From positions 1 to 64,000 of the forward strand of contig CALNHX010005290.1 of the NCBI GenBank assembly GCA_940337035.1: 64,000 bases of DNA, in the 5' to 3' direction. How positions within the stretch are numbered: the first letter of the stretch is position 1; the number at the start of each line of letters is the position of its first letter. The notes under the pieces were generated by a model, which had not been told where the DNA came from, made no database searches, and saw nothing but the letters and a program-made list of their open reading frames with translations. Source of the stretch: Agriotes lineatus. Lineage: Eukaryota; Arthropoda; Insecta; Coleoptera; Elateridae. The position numbers and the translations under genes are program-made. Shown here one piece after another: positions 21,501 to 34,330 of the stretch.

Positions 21501-24140
21501 TGTCAATACATATGACTAATTAGAGGAAAATTCATCCGCTTCCTTGTAATAAAGCAGTCTTACCTTATATTATAACGAACAGCATACAAATAACATTTTT
21601 TAACTATCTGCATTTCCTAGCAGTCAGTTCTAATTTATGCAGTACAGAGCTACTTATTGATTAATAACTTACAATCTTAGAACTATTAATTAATTGGCTC
21701 CCCATATCCGCTTTGCTAAACATTGGAAGACTGGGACTAGGTATTACCTGAAACAAAATAAAGACATTAGACCAGAATATCTTCTATATATGGAAAAATA
21801 ATAGAGTTTCTCTTTGGTAAATTTTGGATATTTTGGATTTTCTCGCGTATAAAGCATTCACATTAGTACATGGTGTATTAAGAGCGGAAAGAGACATTTT
21901 TATGCTCACATACGTAATTTGCAGCACGAGCTGCAAGCGAGTGCTGCAAAACGTGTAAGTGCGCGAAAGTCTCTCTAAGCTCCAGGAAGTATAAAATTAT
22001 TGTTTAATCCACAACATAATCAATCGCACTGACATCTATCGCTTTGGTATTTAGTGGCAAAGCAACCTGCATATTTATCGAAAAAACGTCAACTTTCTAT
22101 CGTCAAATGACTGCTCGAAAAGCCTACTTTTCAAAGCTTTTGTAGAATAAAATAGTTAAATTTGGTTATTACCAATATGCGAGAATAGTCCAGATATAAA
22201 TCGACAATTTTCTATAATACCTTATTAAAAAAACAATAACAAAACAACTATTACTACCAAATCTTGACGTACCGTTCCTCGAAATGCACAAAATTCGTCA
22301 CAAGGTATCGTTCTTTTTATCGCCATTTGGTAAATGTATTTCGAGTTAAAATGGCAGTATCAGGCCGGCCATTGTGGTGGAGAAGTCGCAAAATTGCAGC
22401 CGTAAATTTTTATCAAAGTTTAATTTGATTCCACTACGAAAGAATAGCAACGACGTCTTTGCGGTGCCATTTCTGCATACTAATTCCGCATTTAATTCTT
22501 CGCTTGACAGGCTTCCTCTTTATATTATATACATATAATAATTACTACTAATACGCTATGCTCTGATATGTTCAATTTCACACTGAATGAGTTGAAAAGA
22601 AAATTTTCGGCATTCATTTAGTTAGTGTTAGAATATGCTTCTTTGTTATTTGCCTGAATTATGAAAACTGAAATAAGTATGTTACTATAAACCAATCATA
22701 CTACAATTGACGGCTACACGAAGGGGTTCATTATACTGTAAACGTTTCAAATATGTCTAAAATAATAAATTCTACCCTATCTATAAAAACTGCATAGCAT
22801 GAAATGCCTGCGTCTTAATTAATAAAATAAATAATCAAGCGGAGCGAGAAAACGCTGGATGCCGGAACACGCTGCCTAAACCCCGATTCTAATACTATAA
22901 TGATGATTATTGTACTAGAACGCTTAAAATGTATGTGAAAAGCCCAGCCACATCACTTTTTTAATCGCACCACAAAACAGTTGCGGCTCGCTAAAAAGAG
23001 CCAGGGCACAACCATAATGAACCAGTGATCCAATCATTTTTTAAATCTGCAAGCAATATTTTTTTGTACTTATTCTCCATAATTCTTCTCATTTCAAAGC
23101 TTAAACAAAGCACGAGCAATTTTTATTTCGTGGATATCAAATGTACGATAAGCGCTGCTTGCATTCACGGGCGTATTGGTGCCTGATCGAAGCTGCTCCG
23201 TTGCTTTTCGACAGTTTATAGTCTGCAGCGGGTGAACAGAGGCACGAAATAAGTCCAATTATAAGGATATTTTAACTTTTAATTAAAACCGCCTCGCTTT
23301 ATGTTAAAGCAGTCTCGCTGCCCCGATCTGTGATAGAGCGTATGTCGAGTGTCCGGTTACTGATGCTTGCTTACAAATTTTACACGTAGGTGTCGGCATG
23401 AATTAACGCGAATTCGGCAATTTTCTGAACGGCAGCCCTGCCTCTCATTGTTGTGTAAGCAGTTATACCAATAAGAATCAATTTATTGCCAAACCAGTGC
23501 TTAGAGATAGAATTTGTTTGTAAATAAGTCCGCCAGTTTACTACCTGCTGAGCTATAGCGCAGTTCGTCTTCGGAGCACATTGAAACTGCTAACCTACAT
23601 TCTGAAGCTACAGCGTTTTCGCCCCTAATTGCCATATTTTCAATCGCCCTAATCAGCTACCAGCCACTCCGTGCATTAATACGAGCCAGTGGCGTAACTA
23701 TCATATGTGCAGGGGGTGCAAAGAACCTCGGCGCCGAATCTACATAGGCGCCGCGGTAGCGGAGTTTTTAGTGAAAATAAAAGTTTTCCTAGAATAGTGG
23801 TTCAAAGCGGCAACAGACTTATGATACGTGAACGCCACTGGGCTCGTTTGAGTGCGCAGTTTTCTCCTTTTGAGTAGATTAGAAGTTCCAGCTCTAGTGG
23901 GTGTTGGTGATTCTTAGATTTCATAGTGCATAGTAACATACTATAAATTCAAAGTTTTAAACCGCAAATTTCTGACAATTGCCTCAGATGTAGAGGTCAT
24001 AGAGAGTGGCAAATTACTTCAAACTACGTATGAAACTGATCTCGATGACGGCTTACTAGTGGCTAGGAGGGCAGCGCTTCCAAAATAACGAGGAGCTTCA
24101 AGACAACGTCAAGACTCATTATATTCATTGGCGGCAACAT

Positions 24141-24220
24141 TTTATGCAGAGGGTATTGGAAAGCTTGTCCACAGGTACGACAAATGCCTCAATCTCCAAG
24201 GTGATTATGTCGAAAAGTAA
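24141..24220 (+). pseudogene. Mariner transposase C-terminal fragment
   Basis: One frame reads FYAEGIGKLVHRYDKCLNLQ and then GDYVEK before TAA, the typical C-terminal end of mariner-family transposases (FYxxGIxKLxxRxxKCxxxxGxY). Everything upstream that would include the catalytic aspartates is missing or scrambled. It lies inside the hAT element, so either an older mariner was captured or it inserted there and decayed. Confidence 0.65.
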
Positions 24221-24440
24221 CCATAAGTGTACATAACTTTTAGTAATAAAATCTTTGTTTTATATACACTTGTTTTTTTTTATGTCCCATCAGAGGTTGA
24301 AAAAAGACGGTCCTAGTATATCTATATATTTTATTTTTCTTGTGACTTATTTAAATTTGTATTTTTTTACGTAGTTTTTGTTTTTGTATTTTCATATGTA
24401 TTTTTATGTTTCATGTTATATTTTGCGAGTGTTTGATGTA

Positions 24441-24868
24441 ATGGTAAAAAGTGCTCTACTTTATGGGTCGGAATCGTGGACGGTTACAGAACTGGTAAAG
24501 CAGAAATTTCAGGTGTTTGTAAATAGGTGTTTGGTGGCCAGTCATTATTTCGAACAGAGATCTTTGGGACCGAACAAATCAGATGGACATTAATATAGAA
24601 ATTAGGAGAAGAAAATATGGATGGTTACGGAATGTGTTGCGAAAAAATGAAACTAAAATTTGCATAAAAGTTTTTATTGGGACCCTTAATGTTTCAGAAA
24701 CAGAGGTCGCCCGCGAAAAACGTAGAGGAGAACTGTAAAACAAGAGAAAGGAAAGACCATAGCAACATGAGCCAAATTGCAAAGGAAAATGACAGCTGGG
24801 GATACTATACAAATACCCTATGTCCCAATAGGGAATAATGGGATTATTATTATTATTATTGTTATTAT
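24441..24868 (+). pseudogene. LINE 3' fragment with (ATT)n tail
   Basis: Translation shows VKSALLYGSESWTVTELVKQ and further on IRRRKYGWLRNVLRKNE, the region downstream of the reverse transcriptase of a common non-LTR family. It is frame-shifted after about 24590. The copy ends in an ATT microsatellite (24842-24868), a normal LINE tail, showing the true 3' end of a 5'-truncated insertion. The catalytic domain is absent. Confidence 0.75.
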
Positions 24869-25282
24869 GTTATATTTAATAAAAGATTGAAACATCTAAA
24901 TGTGTTTTATTTTGCAGGAAGTAACCTTTCATGTTAAAAAAGGGCTTATTAATTTTCTTTTAAATTTAAAGTGTTGCATGACCAAAAATTACCCCCTCCC
25001 TCTTTTTACTGAAACTTCTTGTCTACAGCGGCTATCATTTATTCTTGCACACCGGCGCCAAACCGTCTTGTTACGCCACTGATACGAGCACTGTGTTATC
25101 ACTAATTTATGTTATGTTCGGATCTCATTAAATACAGCTTGTTATATTTTAATGGTAGGATAGAAGATAAAATATATTTTAGTTATAGAATAGTTACTTT
25201 TTTCTAATGATATATAGGGTGTTGACAGCTGGAAGGCTAGCGCTCCTCCGTCCCCAAGGAGCAGCCGCCACTGATTGCGTAC

Positions 25283-25460
25283 CAATTTGAAATTGATTTT
25301 TCTCAAATTGAATATGTTTATTCGCAATATGAATGTGTTTAAGCGATTCAAAGTTGTTTATTCTCAATTTGAATGTGTTTAATTGATTTCAAAATGTTTG
25401 TTCTAATTTGAATGTGTTTATTCTCAATTGTAAAATGATTAATCTTAATATGAAGTTGAA
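25283..25460 (+). repeat. Degenerate minisatellite of about 20 bp
   Basis: Roughly seven units vary around GAATGTGTTTATTCTCAATTT. It begins right after the end of the hAT-like repeat. Confidence 0.75.
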
Positions 25461-28400
25461 AAGGTATAGTTAGCATTCGGCTAATGGGAACTAGATGCGG
25501 TAAGCATGCGTATTACAGGCAGCTCACAGGTAGATCATCTGCGGTGCACCTAAAGATCATCTCTGATCGAGTTAATCTATTAGAGGCTATAGGGCAGTAT
25601 CGCATCGTTATAAGCAACATAAATTATGCAATTACACATAAAATCTGAAGTAAAGTTGAAAACTTAATTAAAACTGTTTGGAAGAACGTCTAATTAAAAA
25701 CTACGAAAATAGGAGTACATATTCAACATTGTTTTAGTAGGAGATATCTAATGTTTTTACTTCGAGCGTAGAAACTAGCACATCTAGAGGGAGGCGCATA
25801 CGCTGTATAAGCGACTACAAATTGAGGCTTCTGAAAGCTTAAGCCTTCCTGAACAGTTATCCTGTGTCTTGCACTTCAGGCAGGAATCTTCATCCGCTAT
25901 CTCACCGTAAGTGTGGCTCACTAGGCCATTAGAATTATTCAACGTATTGTCTTTCTTTATTTAATTTAATAAGATTTATTGTATGTGGTAGTGATCTTAT
26001 CTATGCTACAGTTCGAGGTACACAGCAATCAGGTCCTGGCGACCACCAGATTTACTGCGAATGTAAATCTGATTCTCCTAAAATGTCATAACTGGCCACT
26101 AACGAGTTGTTTAGTTATAAGTAACTGTTCCATTATACAGATGCAGATAAGTTTTTATAACCGGTGTGTAGGCGTATGTGAGTAGCTATTGCAGACGGAC
26201 CAATAGTTCATGCCAATTACAGCCTCAAATCAAGCATGAGTGCCGTTGAACTACACCTACATAGGTGATAATTCAATAGTTTTATGGTGCAAAGCATCTG
26301 TGCCTATAACTTTTAATGGCTAATTTTATTAGGACCTTTATTAAGACAACTACCGAGCAATAAAATAATAAATGTACAATCGGGTACACAAAATAAATAA
26401 GAAAAGTAGGACCAAAGAAAAAAAGCTACAGTGTAACTGATTAAAAAAACAACAAAAAAAGTAATACTTATTCTTCTCTGAGAAAGTAGAGATTTAAGAT
26501 TAAAATGTATATTTATTTATGTTCTCTATATTCAAAAAATACTAATGAATTCTATTTATTTGTTCAACTTTGACCACCTTTTACACAACAGAAAATAAAA
26601 AAGCAAATCCCATAAAGCGTATTAAAACGGTGCTTACTCTAAACCATTCTAAATAATCAAATGTGTTATTGCTCTTGCGAAAAAGCAACCACACGGAATT
26701 ACGCTGCTCCGCATTTAACCTACATCCAGGTCTACACTTATAAAGCAACTAACCTTGATTGATAACTCGTAAATCCGAGCCTGAAAGTCAGGGGAGCCTC
26801 TAAAATGTTTTTACAGTAGTTTTATGAAGTACACACACATAAGTTCACATTTCTGGGAATCAAGCTGCTAACTCTGGATCCACTTGGTTCTATTTATACA
26901 CAGTATGCATTTTTATTGCATTTTTTTTATTAAAGCAGGCGGATCTGTACGGGCATCATTATGCTCGTGATTTATGCCGCACAGTAAACATTTTTTAATA
27001 ATCTAATTTTAATAGGTGTTTGACCTTAGTAATCTAAGTGGAACACTTTGTAAGGAAAAACAATGTACTGCAGGCTACAATTAATTATTACAGAAGACGA
27101 ACAAGTTGAAGTACCGCAGAATTCGTTTCGATAACCAGTTTCAACATCATTGCTCTGAAGAGCTCGTTTTCAATAACTGCAGTGGTAGTTAAATTAATAT
27201 ATTACAAGCAAATTGCGCGCTACGCGCACGTGAAATAGGATACGCGAAAGGTCACGCTCCGATCCGAGCGCTAAGATAAGAAAAACAAAACCTAAACAAA
27301 TATAAACATCTGCGAAGCCGAACGCGAGATTTTATGTTGTGCGACAGACAGACACACATTAAGGCAAATTATATTATAGATGTTGTATGTCAATATCACA
27401 TAAATATCTGGAATTGTTCGTTTAAAGGAGTTTTGATAAATTCGCTAAACAACAAAATTAGACTATGTTGCACCTGGCACCTGACATGTGATTGTTTAAA
27501 TTTGGTAACATTTCTTTAGGAGTTTTGAGCAAAGGCGGAAGAGAAAAAAGCTTAACGTTTTCATGAACCGGTTGGACTTCATTGACAGAACAATCTACCT
27601 TCGTGACCATATTTCAATACTAATCGTTTCATTACTTTTGTTATTTAATAGTGGCAATGAATATTACCACAAAAGATTATTGTTTTATTATTCGAAATGA
27701 TATGCATTTTGTTGAAACAAACCCTTTTAGGTTCATTGAACCACGTTGTGGTTAAAAACAGGTTACTGGTTTATAATAAGAGGAAGAAGAAGAAGAAAAA
27801 GAATTTCTGTGCTAACTATAATGAAAGCTGAAGCATTTTGCGATTTTCCCAAGTTTGAGATTAGATAATTCTACGAGTTAATAACTGTTAAATACTTGTA
27901 TATCAATTGGCACAGATTTTCATGTCTTTTGAGGTAACTAACATAAGTATTTCTATAAAAAAACCTCATGAATCGTCTACAGAAGAAATAAACAAACAAG
28001 AATGCGTCTGATATATACCACATGATTTAGTATAAACTAGAAATGGATGTACTGTTGATGTTTTCATAGCTTCTTGGACTATGGCAGCACATGATTTAAT
28101 AAACTGAAGAAATCGAAGAAAACGGATAGTCATTCAAGAAGCTTAAATCGAAACTATATACACGAAATACCACTAGAACTTGCAGTCCTGTCTGTAATAG
28201 ACAAACAACGTATACGTCCTCCATTTTCGCATGTGTGGATGAAAAGTTATTCTTCTTTCATCGTTAACGAACATTGACAGTGGAGAGCATGATGCGGCTT
28301 GGATAGTATTTGACATGTCATCCATAAGAGTAATGAATGTATACCCTGCAATAAATATGTCGACCGTATCAAATTGGGCGCGAAATAATTCATTTAATGC

Positions 28401-29369
28401 AATTTGTACAAGAGTGATCCATTTTGTGTGTCGAGTTAATTTTGAGGTTAGAAAATCCACATAAAAAAAGTCACTTATAAAAATTTTAAAACCCTACTAC
28501 TGGCTTACTTGCGTCGCCCTGAGTCGATTGACACCAAAATCAGCCAATTCGGCCCACGGGTTCGGTCTCAAAGTGGCGTCAAGCAAGCAAGCAAGCAATG
28601 AAAATTATTGTCGGATATTTAAAAAAAAATTATTACTATTATTATCATATCGATTACTAGATTACATTGGTACAAAAAAAAAACTAGGACAAGGTTTTTT
28701 TTTAGCTGTGTAAATCTGACATTTTAACTGGCAACTACGATGTGAATAAATTTGAAATTATTTGAAAACGTCACTGTCAATAATAAAGCACCTCTATAAT
28801 ACGAGCATGCTTGTCAGCCATATTGAATCACATCACAAAAGCGGCAAATTAAAAAAAATTGTTACTTTTCAGAAAATGAAAATACGTTAATGTGTATACA
28901 TTTGGTGCAAAGCATAAAAGGCAAAAAGACACAGGAAAACGAAGACATCTGGCAACTCAAACACGAGATTAGAAGCTAGAACAGTGAGAATAGATAATAT
29001 AACCTGTAAACGCTCAAGTACTGTGATGCAGGATTTTATACAACTTCTGCGACATGCGTCTGCTTGTATTATAAAGGGCTCTAGTCAATAAGGCCTAGAA
29101 TGGGTTTAGTTTCAAAATATGGGATTATTTATTGCTTAGAAAACGGGATAACACTTTGGTGCTAATTAAATATCTTATACTGCTAATGTTTTTATGTGTC
29201 TGATTTCGTTACTGCTACCTTATCGACCTGTCTGAGTATATTTGTTGTAAGTAAAGACTTGGCGCTCATATTGATACCATTTTGTAAAGAACCATATGCT
29301 GCCGGACCCTCAAGTATACTCTCGTAGCGTTGCGATATTTGAAGATTTAGGAAAAATATAGTTAACACG
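25461..29369. other. Non-coding DNA, no gene seen
   Basis: Only small frames without recognisable motifs occur. A short (GAA)n run lies near 27780, a (CAAG)n run at about 28590-28602 and an ATT-rich run near 28630. Confidence 0.45.
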
Positions 29370-29477
29370 TCATACTGTGTACATAAAAATGCATCGACTA
29401 TGTCGAATATTCCACTACATCAAATATGTCAATAACATCAACAGTACATCGATACTACATCCAGTGGACTGATCATA
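29370..29477 (+). repeat. ACATCGA-rich degenerate satellite, island 1
   Basis: It is built of variants of ACTACATCGAATATGTC. It is cut by a MITE on its right. Confidence 0.6.
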
Positions 29478-29479
29478 TA

Positions 29480-29898
29480 GTATATTTTTTTCTATAATAA
29501 TTTTCAAGGTCAAATTTCTAGGGGATAAGTTGCATTCCTGCAGGGTCCCTAGTTTTAATAATGTTGGTACATAGATTTTTAGTTCTTTTCTTCCACTAAA
29601 AAAATTATTGTCATTTTGACAGATATGTCATAATTTAATATCGCTTGCTTCATTTTTGCATTTAAAATATTTCTTGGTTTTCTTTTTTTATGCGATTTTA
29701 TTGATGATGATGATGATTCCATGTTAAAAAATAAATTTGCCAAGAGTTCAAATTAAAAAACTCTGACATTCAAAATTGACACATAACCATAATTTTGAAA
29801 AAGTTCTACCAACACGAGGTATAAAAATTTCCTAGCGTTTTAATCACATGTCTATCAACATTGTAACACTTTGACAGTTATTATAGAAAAAAACGTAC
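29480..29898. mobile_element. MITE with TTTTTTTCTATAATAA inverted ends
   Basis: The left end GTATATTTTTTTCTATAATA and the right end (reverse complement GTACGTTTTTTTCTATAATA) match over about 30 bp. It separates two satellite islands. The target duplication could not be set exactly. Confidence 0.6.
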
Positions 29899-29904
29899 TT
29901 TATC

Positions 29905-30008
29905 TAATATATCAACTGCATCGATTATAGTTATCGATTATACTAAGTGCATTAAGTACCAAATACGTCAAGTAATGTATCGACTACTGTATTCATTATT
30001 ATATTAGG
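29905..30008 (+). repeat. ACATCGA-rich degenerate satellite, island 2
   Basis: Units such as GCATCGATTATAGTTATCGA and ATGTATCGACTACTG occur between two MITEs. Confidence 0.6.
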
Positions 30009-30010
30009 TA

Positions 30011-30357
30011 CCGGGTGGCCATAAATATCTGATATCACATTACCTTTGGAATCAACACCGCCTTATTAAAGTGATGAATCCAACTAAACTAAATGTCATT
30101 AATGTCATCACAACTAAAATTCCTATCTGTCAAAAATTATTACAGATTGCAATAAGTAATGGAGTTAGAACAGGAGATTTTTATAATCGAGGCGTAGGCT
30201 AAACTGCAGAATCCGGGGCACATTCCCCTCCTCTTATTGCATTTTATTACATTACATAGGTACCAATACTTATTGTAATTGAAATATAATGCTAACCAAC
30301 ATTTATAAGTAGCTAATTCCATGGCTACCGGGATCTCAGATATTTATGGCCACCCGG
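30011..30357. mobile_element. Tc1/mariner-type MITE (347 bp) with CCGGGTGGCC ends
   Basis: Inverted ends CCGGGTGGCCATAAATATCT match over about 26 bp and are flanked by TA at 30009-30010 and 30358-30359. There is no transposase. Confidence 0.88.
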
Positions 30358-30359
30358 TA

Positions 30360-30453
30360 TGTATATCCAATACACCGACAACATCGATAATTACGACTAT
30401 ATCGTTTATACAGAAAATACATCGACTATCGAATATGTCCACTACATCAAATA
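30360..30453 (+). repeat. ACATCGA-rich degenerate satellite, island 3
   Basis: It contains ACAACATCGATAATTACG, ACATCGACTATCGAATATG and CACTACATCAAATAT variants. Confidence 0.65.
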
Positions 30454-30455
30454 TA

Positions 30456-30984
30456 CTGCTCCACAAATGAACTGGGCCATTTTCATATATTGGCACAATT
30501 TTTAAAAATATTTTCCAAAGGGGTAGTCATGGCATTTTTGGTAACCTTTCATGATTGTGTCACTATAAAAAGCATTTCTTTTCATAATTTGGTTTAAAGA
30601 AAACTAAGCCCATTAATAAAATATATTCATTTTAAAATTTTGAATTTTGCCGAAATGTTGATAGCATATTGCATACAAAGTATTCCAAATCGTTGCCAAA
30701 CATTTTTAAACGTTCCAAAGAGACTCAAAGAACTATTAATTAACCTTTTTTGTGAATCCTCTTATTTTTGTGAAATATAGTTTTTTTATTTATTATTTTG
30801 TAATTTTATTAATATGATTTTGTTAATTCTTCAGTTGATATTTGAGGAGAGTGCAATTAAGTATGCTTAATATGAGTATACTATAAAACAAAAGCTGTTA
30901 TATATGGATATATATATATATATATATATGACGTAATGTAATAAATACAATATTTATGGGTGGTCCACTTCATTTGTGGAGCAG
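30456..30984. mobile_element. Tc1/mariner-type MITE (529 bp) with CTGCTCCACAAATGAA ends
   Basis: Inverted ends of about 25 bp (CTGCTCCACAAATGAACTGG and CTGCTCCACAAATGAAGTGG) are flanked by TA dinucleotides. A (TA)n run sits at 30908-30930. No coding sequence. Confidence 0.88.
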
Positions 30985-31040
30985 TATATATAGATAAACA
31001 CTTGAGACAGTGGAAAAAGTCCGATAAAACATATATGCAT

Positions 31041-32112
31041 TATACCACTCCCTCTAACATCAACCAATGAAAATCGGCAAAATGCATAGTTACGCATGTA
31101 CTAACTTTTGATAATGTATGTAGCAACTGATAATCACATACCTTCCTGATTAGTAGGTAATAATCACACGCCTTCACAAACATCACGTTACCTGCTGTCA
31201 GTACAATTGTCATAACAACCACATTAAATGTACTTTTAATATTTAAAATACACTATTCAAACGTTGTTTATTGACTCGTGATATAATCTAGCCGAATGCA
31301 ACTCGTGTCTTCTTGATTATCAAATCATTTCTATTTCCACTCGATATATCTCATGTAAACAGAAATTATTATTTGATAATCAAGAACCCACTAGTTGCAT
31401 TATATATGATTATACCACTCCCTCTAATATCAACCTATGAAAAACGGCAAAATGCATAGTTACGCATGTACTAACTTTTGATAATGTACATAGCAACTAA
31501 TAATCGTGACTCGTGATATAATCTAGCCGAATGCAACTCGTGTCTTCTTGATTATCAAATCATTTCTATTTCCACTTGATGTATCTCATGTAAACAGAAA
31601 TTATTATTTGATAATCAAGAACCCACTAGTTGCATTATATATGATTATACCACTCCCTCTGATATCAACCTATGAAAAACGGCAAAATGCATAGTTACGC
31701 ATGTACTAACTTTTGATAATGTACATAGCAACTAATAATCGTGACTCGTGATATAATCTAGCCGAATGCAACTCGTGTCTTCTTGATTATCAAATCATTT
31801 CTATTTCCACTTGATGTATCTCATGTAAACAGAAATTATTATTTGATAATCAAGAACCCACTAGTTGCATTATATATGATTATACCACTCCCTCTGATAT
31901 CAACCTATGAAAAACGGCAAAATGCATAGTTACGCATGTACTAACTTTTGATAATGTACATAGCAACTAATAATCGTGACTCGTGATATAATCTAGCCGA
32001 ATGCAACTCTTGTCAAATCATTTCCGTTTCCACTTGATTGCCAAACAATATATCTCGTGTAAACAGAAATGATTATTTGATAATCAAGAACCCACTAGTT
32101 GCATTATATATG
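31041..32112 (+). repeat. 235-bp tandem array, each unit a foldback
   Basis: GACTCGTGATATAATC recurs at 31273, 31508, 31743 and 31978, exactly 235 bp apart. The last unit is shortened. A diverged partial unit starts near 31041. Inside each unit TCTTGATTATCAAAT pairs with ATTTGATAATCAAGA, and outer sequences (ATGCAACT with AGTTGCAT) also pair, so the unit is a tandemly amplified foldback element. Confidence 0.93.
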
Positions 32113-32386
32113 ATAATATCAACTGTAATTCGATTATACGAAGTACATCTAATGCATCGAGTATATTGATGACAACGACTACATCGATAACAAGTAATCT
32201 GTCGATTATATTACCATACATTAACTACCGAATACGTCAAATAATAGATTGACTGCTATATCGATTATTATACTTCGTAGACCCAATCCACTGACCACAT
32301 CAGTAAATAAATAACGACTATATCGTTATACTAAATCCATACATTATAGCTATTTATGGAACAAGTGCTAAAAGTCGCGTTGCATA
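32113..32386 (+). repeat. ACATCGA-rich degenerate satellite, island 4
   Basis: There are many ACTACATCGATAAC, CATCGAGTATATTGATGAC and ATATCGATTATTATAC variants. Confidence 0.65.
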
Positions 32387-32835
32387 CAATATTTTATCTA
32401 CGACCTTAATTTTACCGTTATTAATCCATAAATATCGATTTAAGAAAGTTTCGCATCTGCGACATTTTTAATTTATGTCATAATGAACAGTAGGCTACGG
32501 CGCGCGGGCGATTGTTTGGCCACGCCCGTGCTGTCAAGGTGAGTTACGAAATGTAATTATTGATACTCCACATATGACTGTATTCATTACCTAACGCTTT
32601 AATTATTTCAAAAACGCTTTACCTGTAACGCAAGAAGCAACTAGAATAGCTTTACAACTTCACTTGCAGTTCGAAATTGTAGTTTTATAACCTCACTTCA
32701 CTTTTAGCCCGTGTGCTAAAAGTAAACAGCTGATCTCTTTAAACACGGTAAACTATAAAACGTCACTTTTAGTGAAACAAGCTAGCGCTAAAAGGCCTAC
32801 TTTTAGTAGTGGTCGCAGATAAAATAATGTATTGA
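32387..32835. mobile_element. Possible foldback or MITE insertion
   Basis: A 15-bp inverted match (ATTTTATCTACGACC near 32384 and GGTCGCAGATAAAAT near 32812) separates satellite islands 4 and 5. Also present are repeated GCTAAAAG and CACTTTTAG motifs. No clear target duplication. Confidence 0.4.
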
Positions 32836-32886
32836 CTACTATGTCGATTATCACAATGTGTACATTCAATGCACCGACAACAGAAG

Positions 32887-33504
32887 GGGCGGGCACCAAT
32901 TGAGCACTTTATTACCCCAGGTAAAAATGTATACCGTTGCCGGACACACCAATTGAGCACCAAGGACCAAACGGAGACCGACCAATTGAGCACTTTAGAT
33001 TAGCCAATTGCGCACTGTATTACTAGTTTGTTCATTAACAAACTAACAAGTTATCAGGTGCTGAATTAATGCAAACAGTTACCTTAACTCGACCAAATAA
33101 AAATCAAAGTTATAGTAGGCATTCTTCTATTTAAAAAATTTATTAGCAATAATTATGTTGTTACATCGTAGTGTATATTCAGAAAAATCATAATTTATAT
33201 TATTTCATTTATCGCAAATAATAGATGTGTTTCCGAGAAAAATATAATTTTGATGATGAGGTTTCCCAATATCAAACGAGTTACAAATTGGTTTTTAATG
33301 ATATCGTTAAAATTTGAATTGTGTGCTAATAATAATTATATAAATTGAAATAAAAAAATTAACATTATACAGTGGACACAGGTCAAAGTGCTGAATTCGC
33401 CTGTCTCAAAGGGTCGCTTTGAAAAGGTACCTGATCTGCCTGGTGCTCAGTTCGCCGGTCTACATTTATTACATCGAGACCTTGGTGCTCAATTGGCGTG
33501 GACC
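32887..33504. mobile_element. Inverted-repeat element built from CCAATTGAGCAC motifs (618 bp)
   Basis: The 12-mer CCAATTGAGCAC or close variants occurs four times near the left end and three times inverted near the right end. A 9-bp direct repeat CAACAGAAG flanks the element (32878-32886 and 33505-33513), the size expected for MULE-like elements. The ends are G-rich (GGGCGGGCA, reverse GGTCCACG). The middle is AT-rich and non-coding. Confidence 0.75.
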
Positions 33505-33860
33505 CAACAGAAGTAATTATAACTATAGCGTTTACATTGATTATATACGGGTTTTATTCCTCTGGTGAGGTCATATATTGTCTCAAATTGTACATTTTCT
33601 GCTTTAATAATGAATTACCTATCTTGTCTATTAACCGAGTTGTTAAAAAATTTGCTTTTATGTAATTAGGGCATTTTTGGTGGATATGGTAACTATCTAT
33701 GAGGAAGCCAATTACGTCGCAATGGTTGCTGCAAGAATGCACCCCATTACGTAGGTGATGCTGTAACGGCCTTAAAAGTCTATGTAGATGAGGATATTGC
33801 CCTTGGAAAACAAATCACCACGCTATTCACAGAACCCATTCCCAAACTAGATTTTTCTTA

Positions 33861-34330
33861 AACTTGTGGGCAGGATTAATTTCTGGGAGTTTGATTGGCC
33901 CTTCTGTTTTAATCAATTTTTTAAATGTGGAAGGGTATTTGAATGTTTACAAATAAAAAATAGAAGATTTGTTGGAGGATGTGCCTTAAATGTTGTCCGG
34001 GACATGTGGTTTTAGGGATCACGGCACACCACCAGATTTCCGCCAAGACGTCAGAAACTACGTAAACAATACCTACAATCATCGGTGGATCGGTCGAGAT
34101 GGCCCTGTGGCGTGGCCTGCTCGTTCCACAGACGTAAACCTTCTTGAGTTCTACTTGTGGGCACAACTAAAAATATTAATCTATCAAAAAGAAAATGAAA
34201 ACATTCAGCATCTTCAACAAATGATTTTCTGAGCTATCCGAAACAATATTAAACCATGTCAGCAATCATGGGTCAGAATGGCTCACTTGTGCATTCAGAC
34301 AACCACAAGGATGGGAAAGTCCAAATATAT
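33861..34330 (+). pseudogene. Decayed mariner/IS630-like transposase, C-terminal part
   Basis: Stitched over several stops, the translation shows NLWAGLISGSLIGP, GYLNVYK, EDLLEDVP, then NNTYNHRWIGRDGPVAWPAR and LLEFYLWAQLK. This is the order seen in a common insect DDE transposase family, where WPARSPDL...FYLWG precedes the last acidic residue. The SPDL is STDV here and stops break the frame, so it is non-functional. The 5' part up to about 33600 is not recognisable, and no terminal repeats were identified. Confidence 0.7.

Larger units (their letters stand above)
16122..22977. other. Long featureless non-coding region
   Basis: No coding motif was found in about 6.9 kb. Recognisable pieces are a dispersed repeat at 16620-16985 and a hAT-like end at 18500-18533. 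Short open frames at 17443-17649 (minus) and 21059-21352 (plus) show no recognisable domain and are not called as genes. Confidence 0.5.
23687..25081. mobile_element. hAT element (1395 bp) with CAGTGGCGTAAC ends
   Basis: The ends read CAGTGGCGTAACTA and GTTACGCCACTG. Flanking 8-bp direct repeats ATACGAGC are perfect (23679-23686 and 25082-25089). GGCGCC lies inside both ends. No hAT transposase remains; the interior carries scraps of a mariner transposase and a LINE, making it a composite passenger. Confidence 0.92.
22978..25273 (+). mobile_element. hAT-like dispersed repeat, split by another hAT element
   Basis: The left end CAGTTGCGGCTCG and right end CAGCCGCCACTG are inverted. The 23400-23686 and 25090-25250 parts match 61380-61745 across the inserted element. 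No 8-bp duplication flanks the outer ends (CCACAAAA versus ATTGCGTA), so this copy may be rearranged or its ends decayed. Confidence 0.55.

Noticed and set aside
31041..32112. CRISPR array
   Set aside because: Units are 235 bp, contiguous, without unique spacers, and the DNA is eukaryotic.
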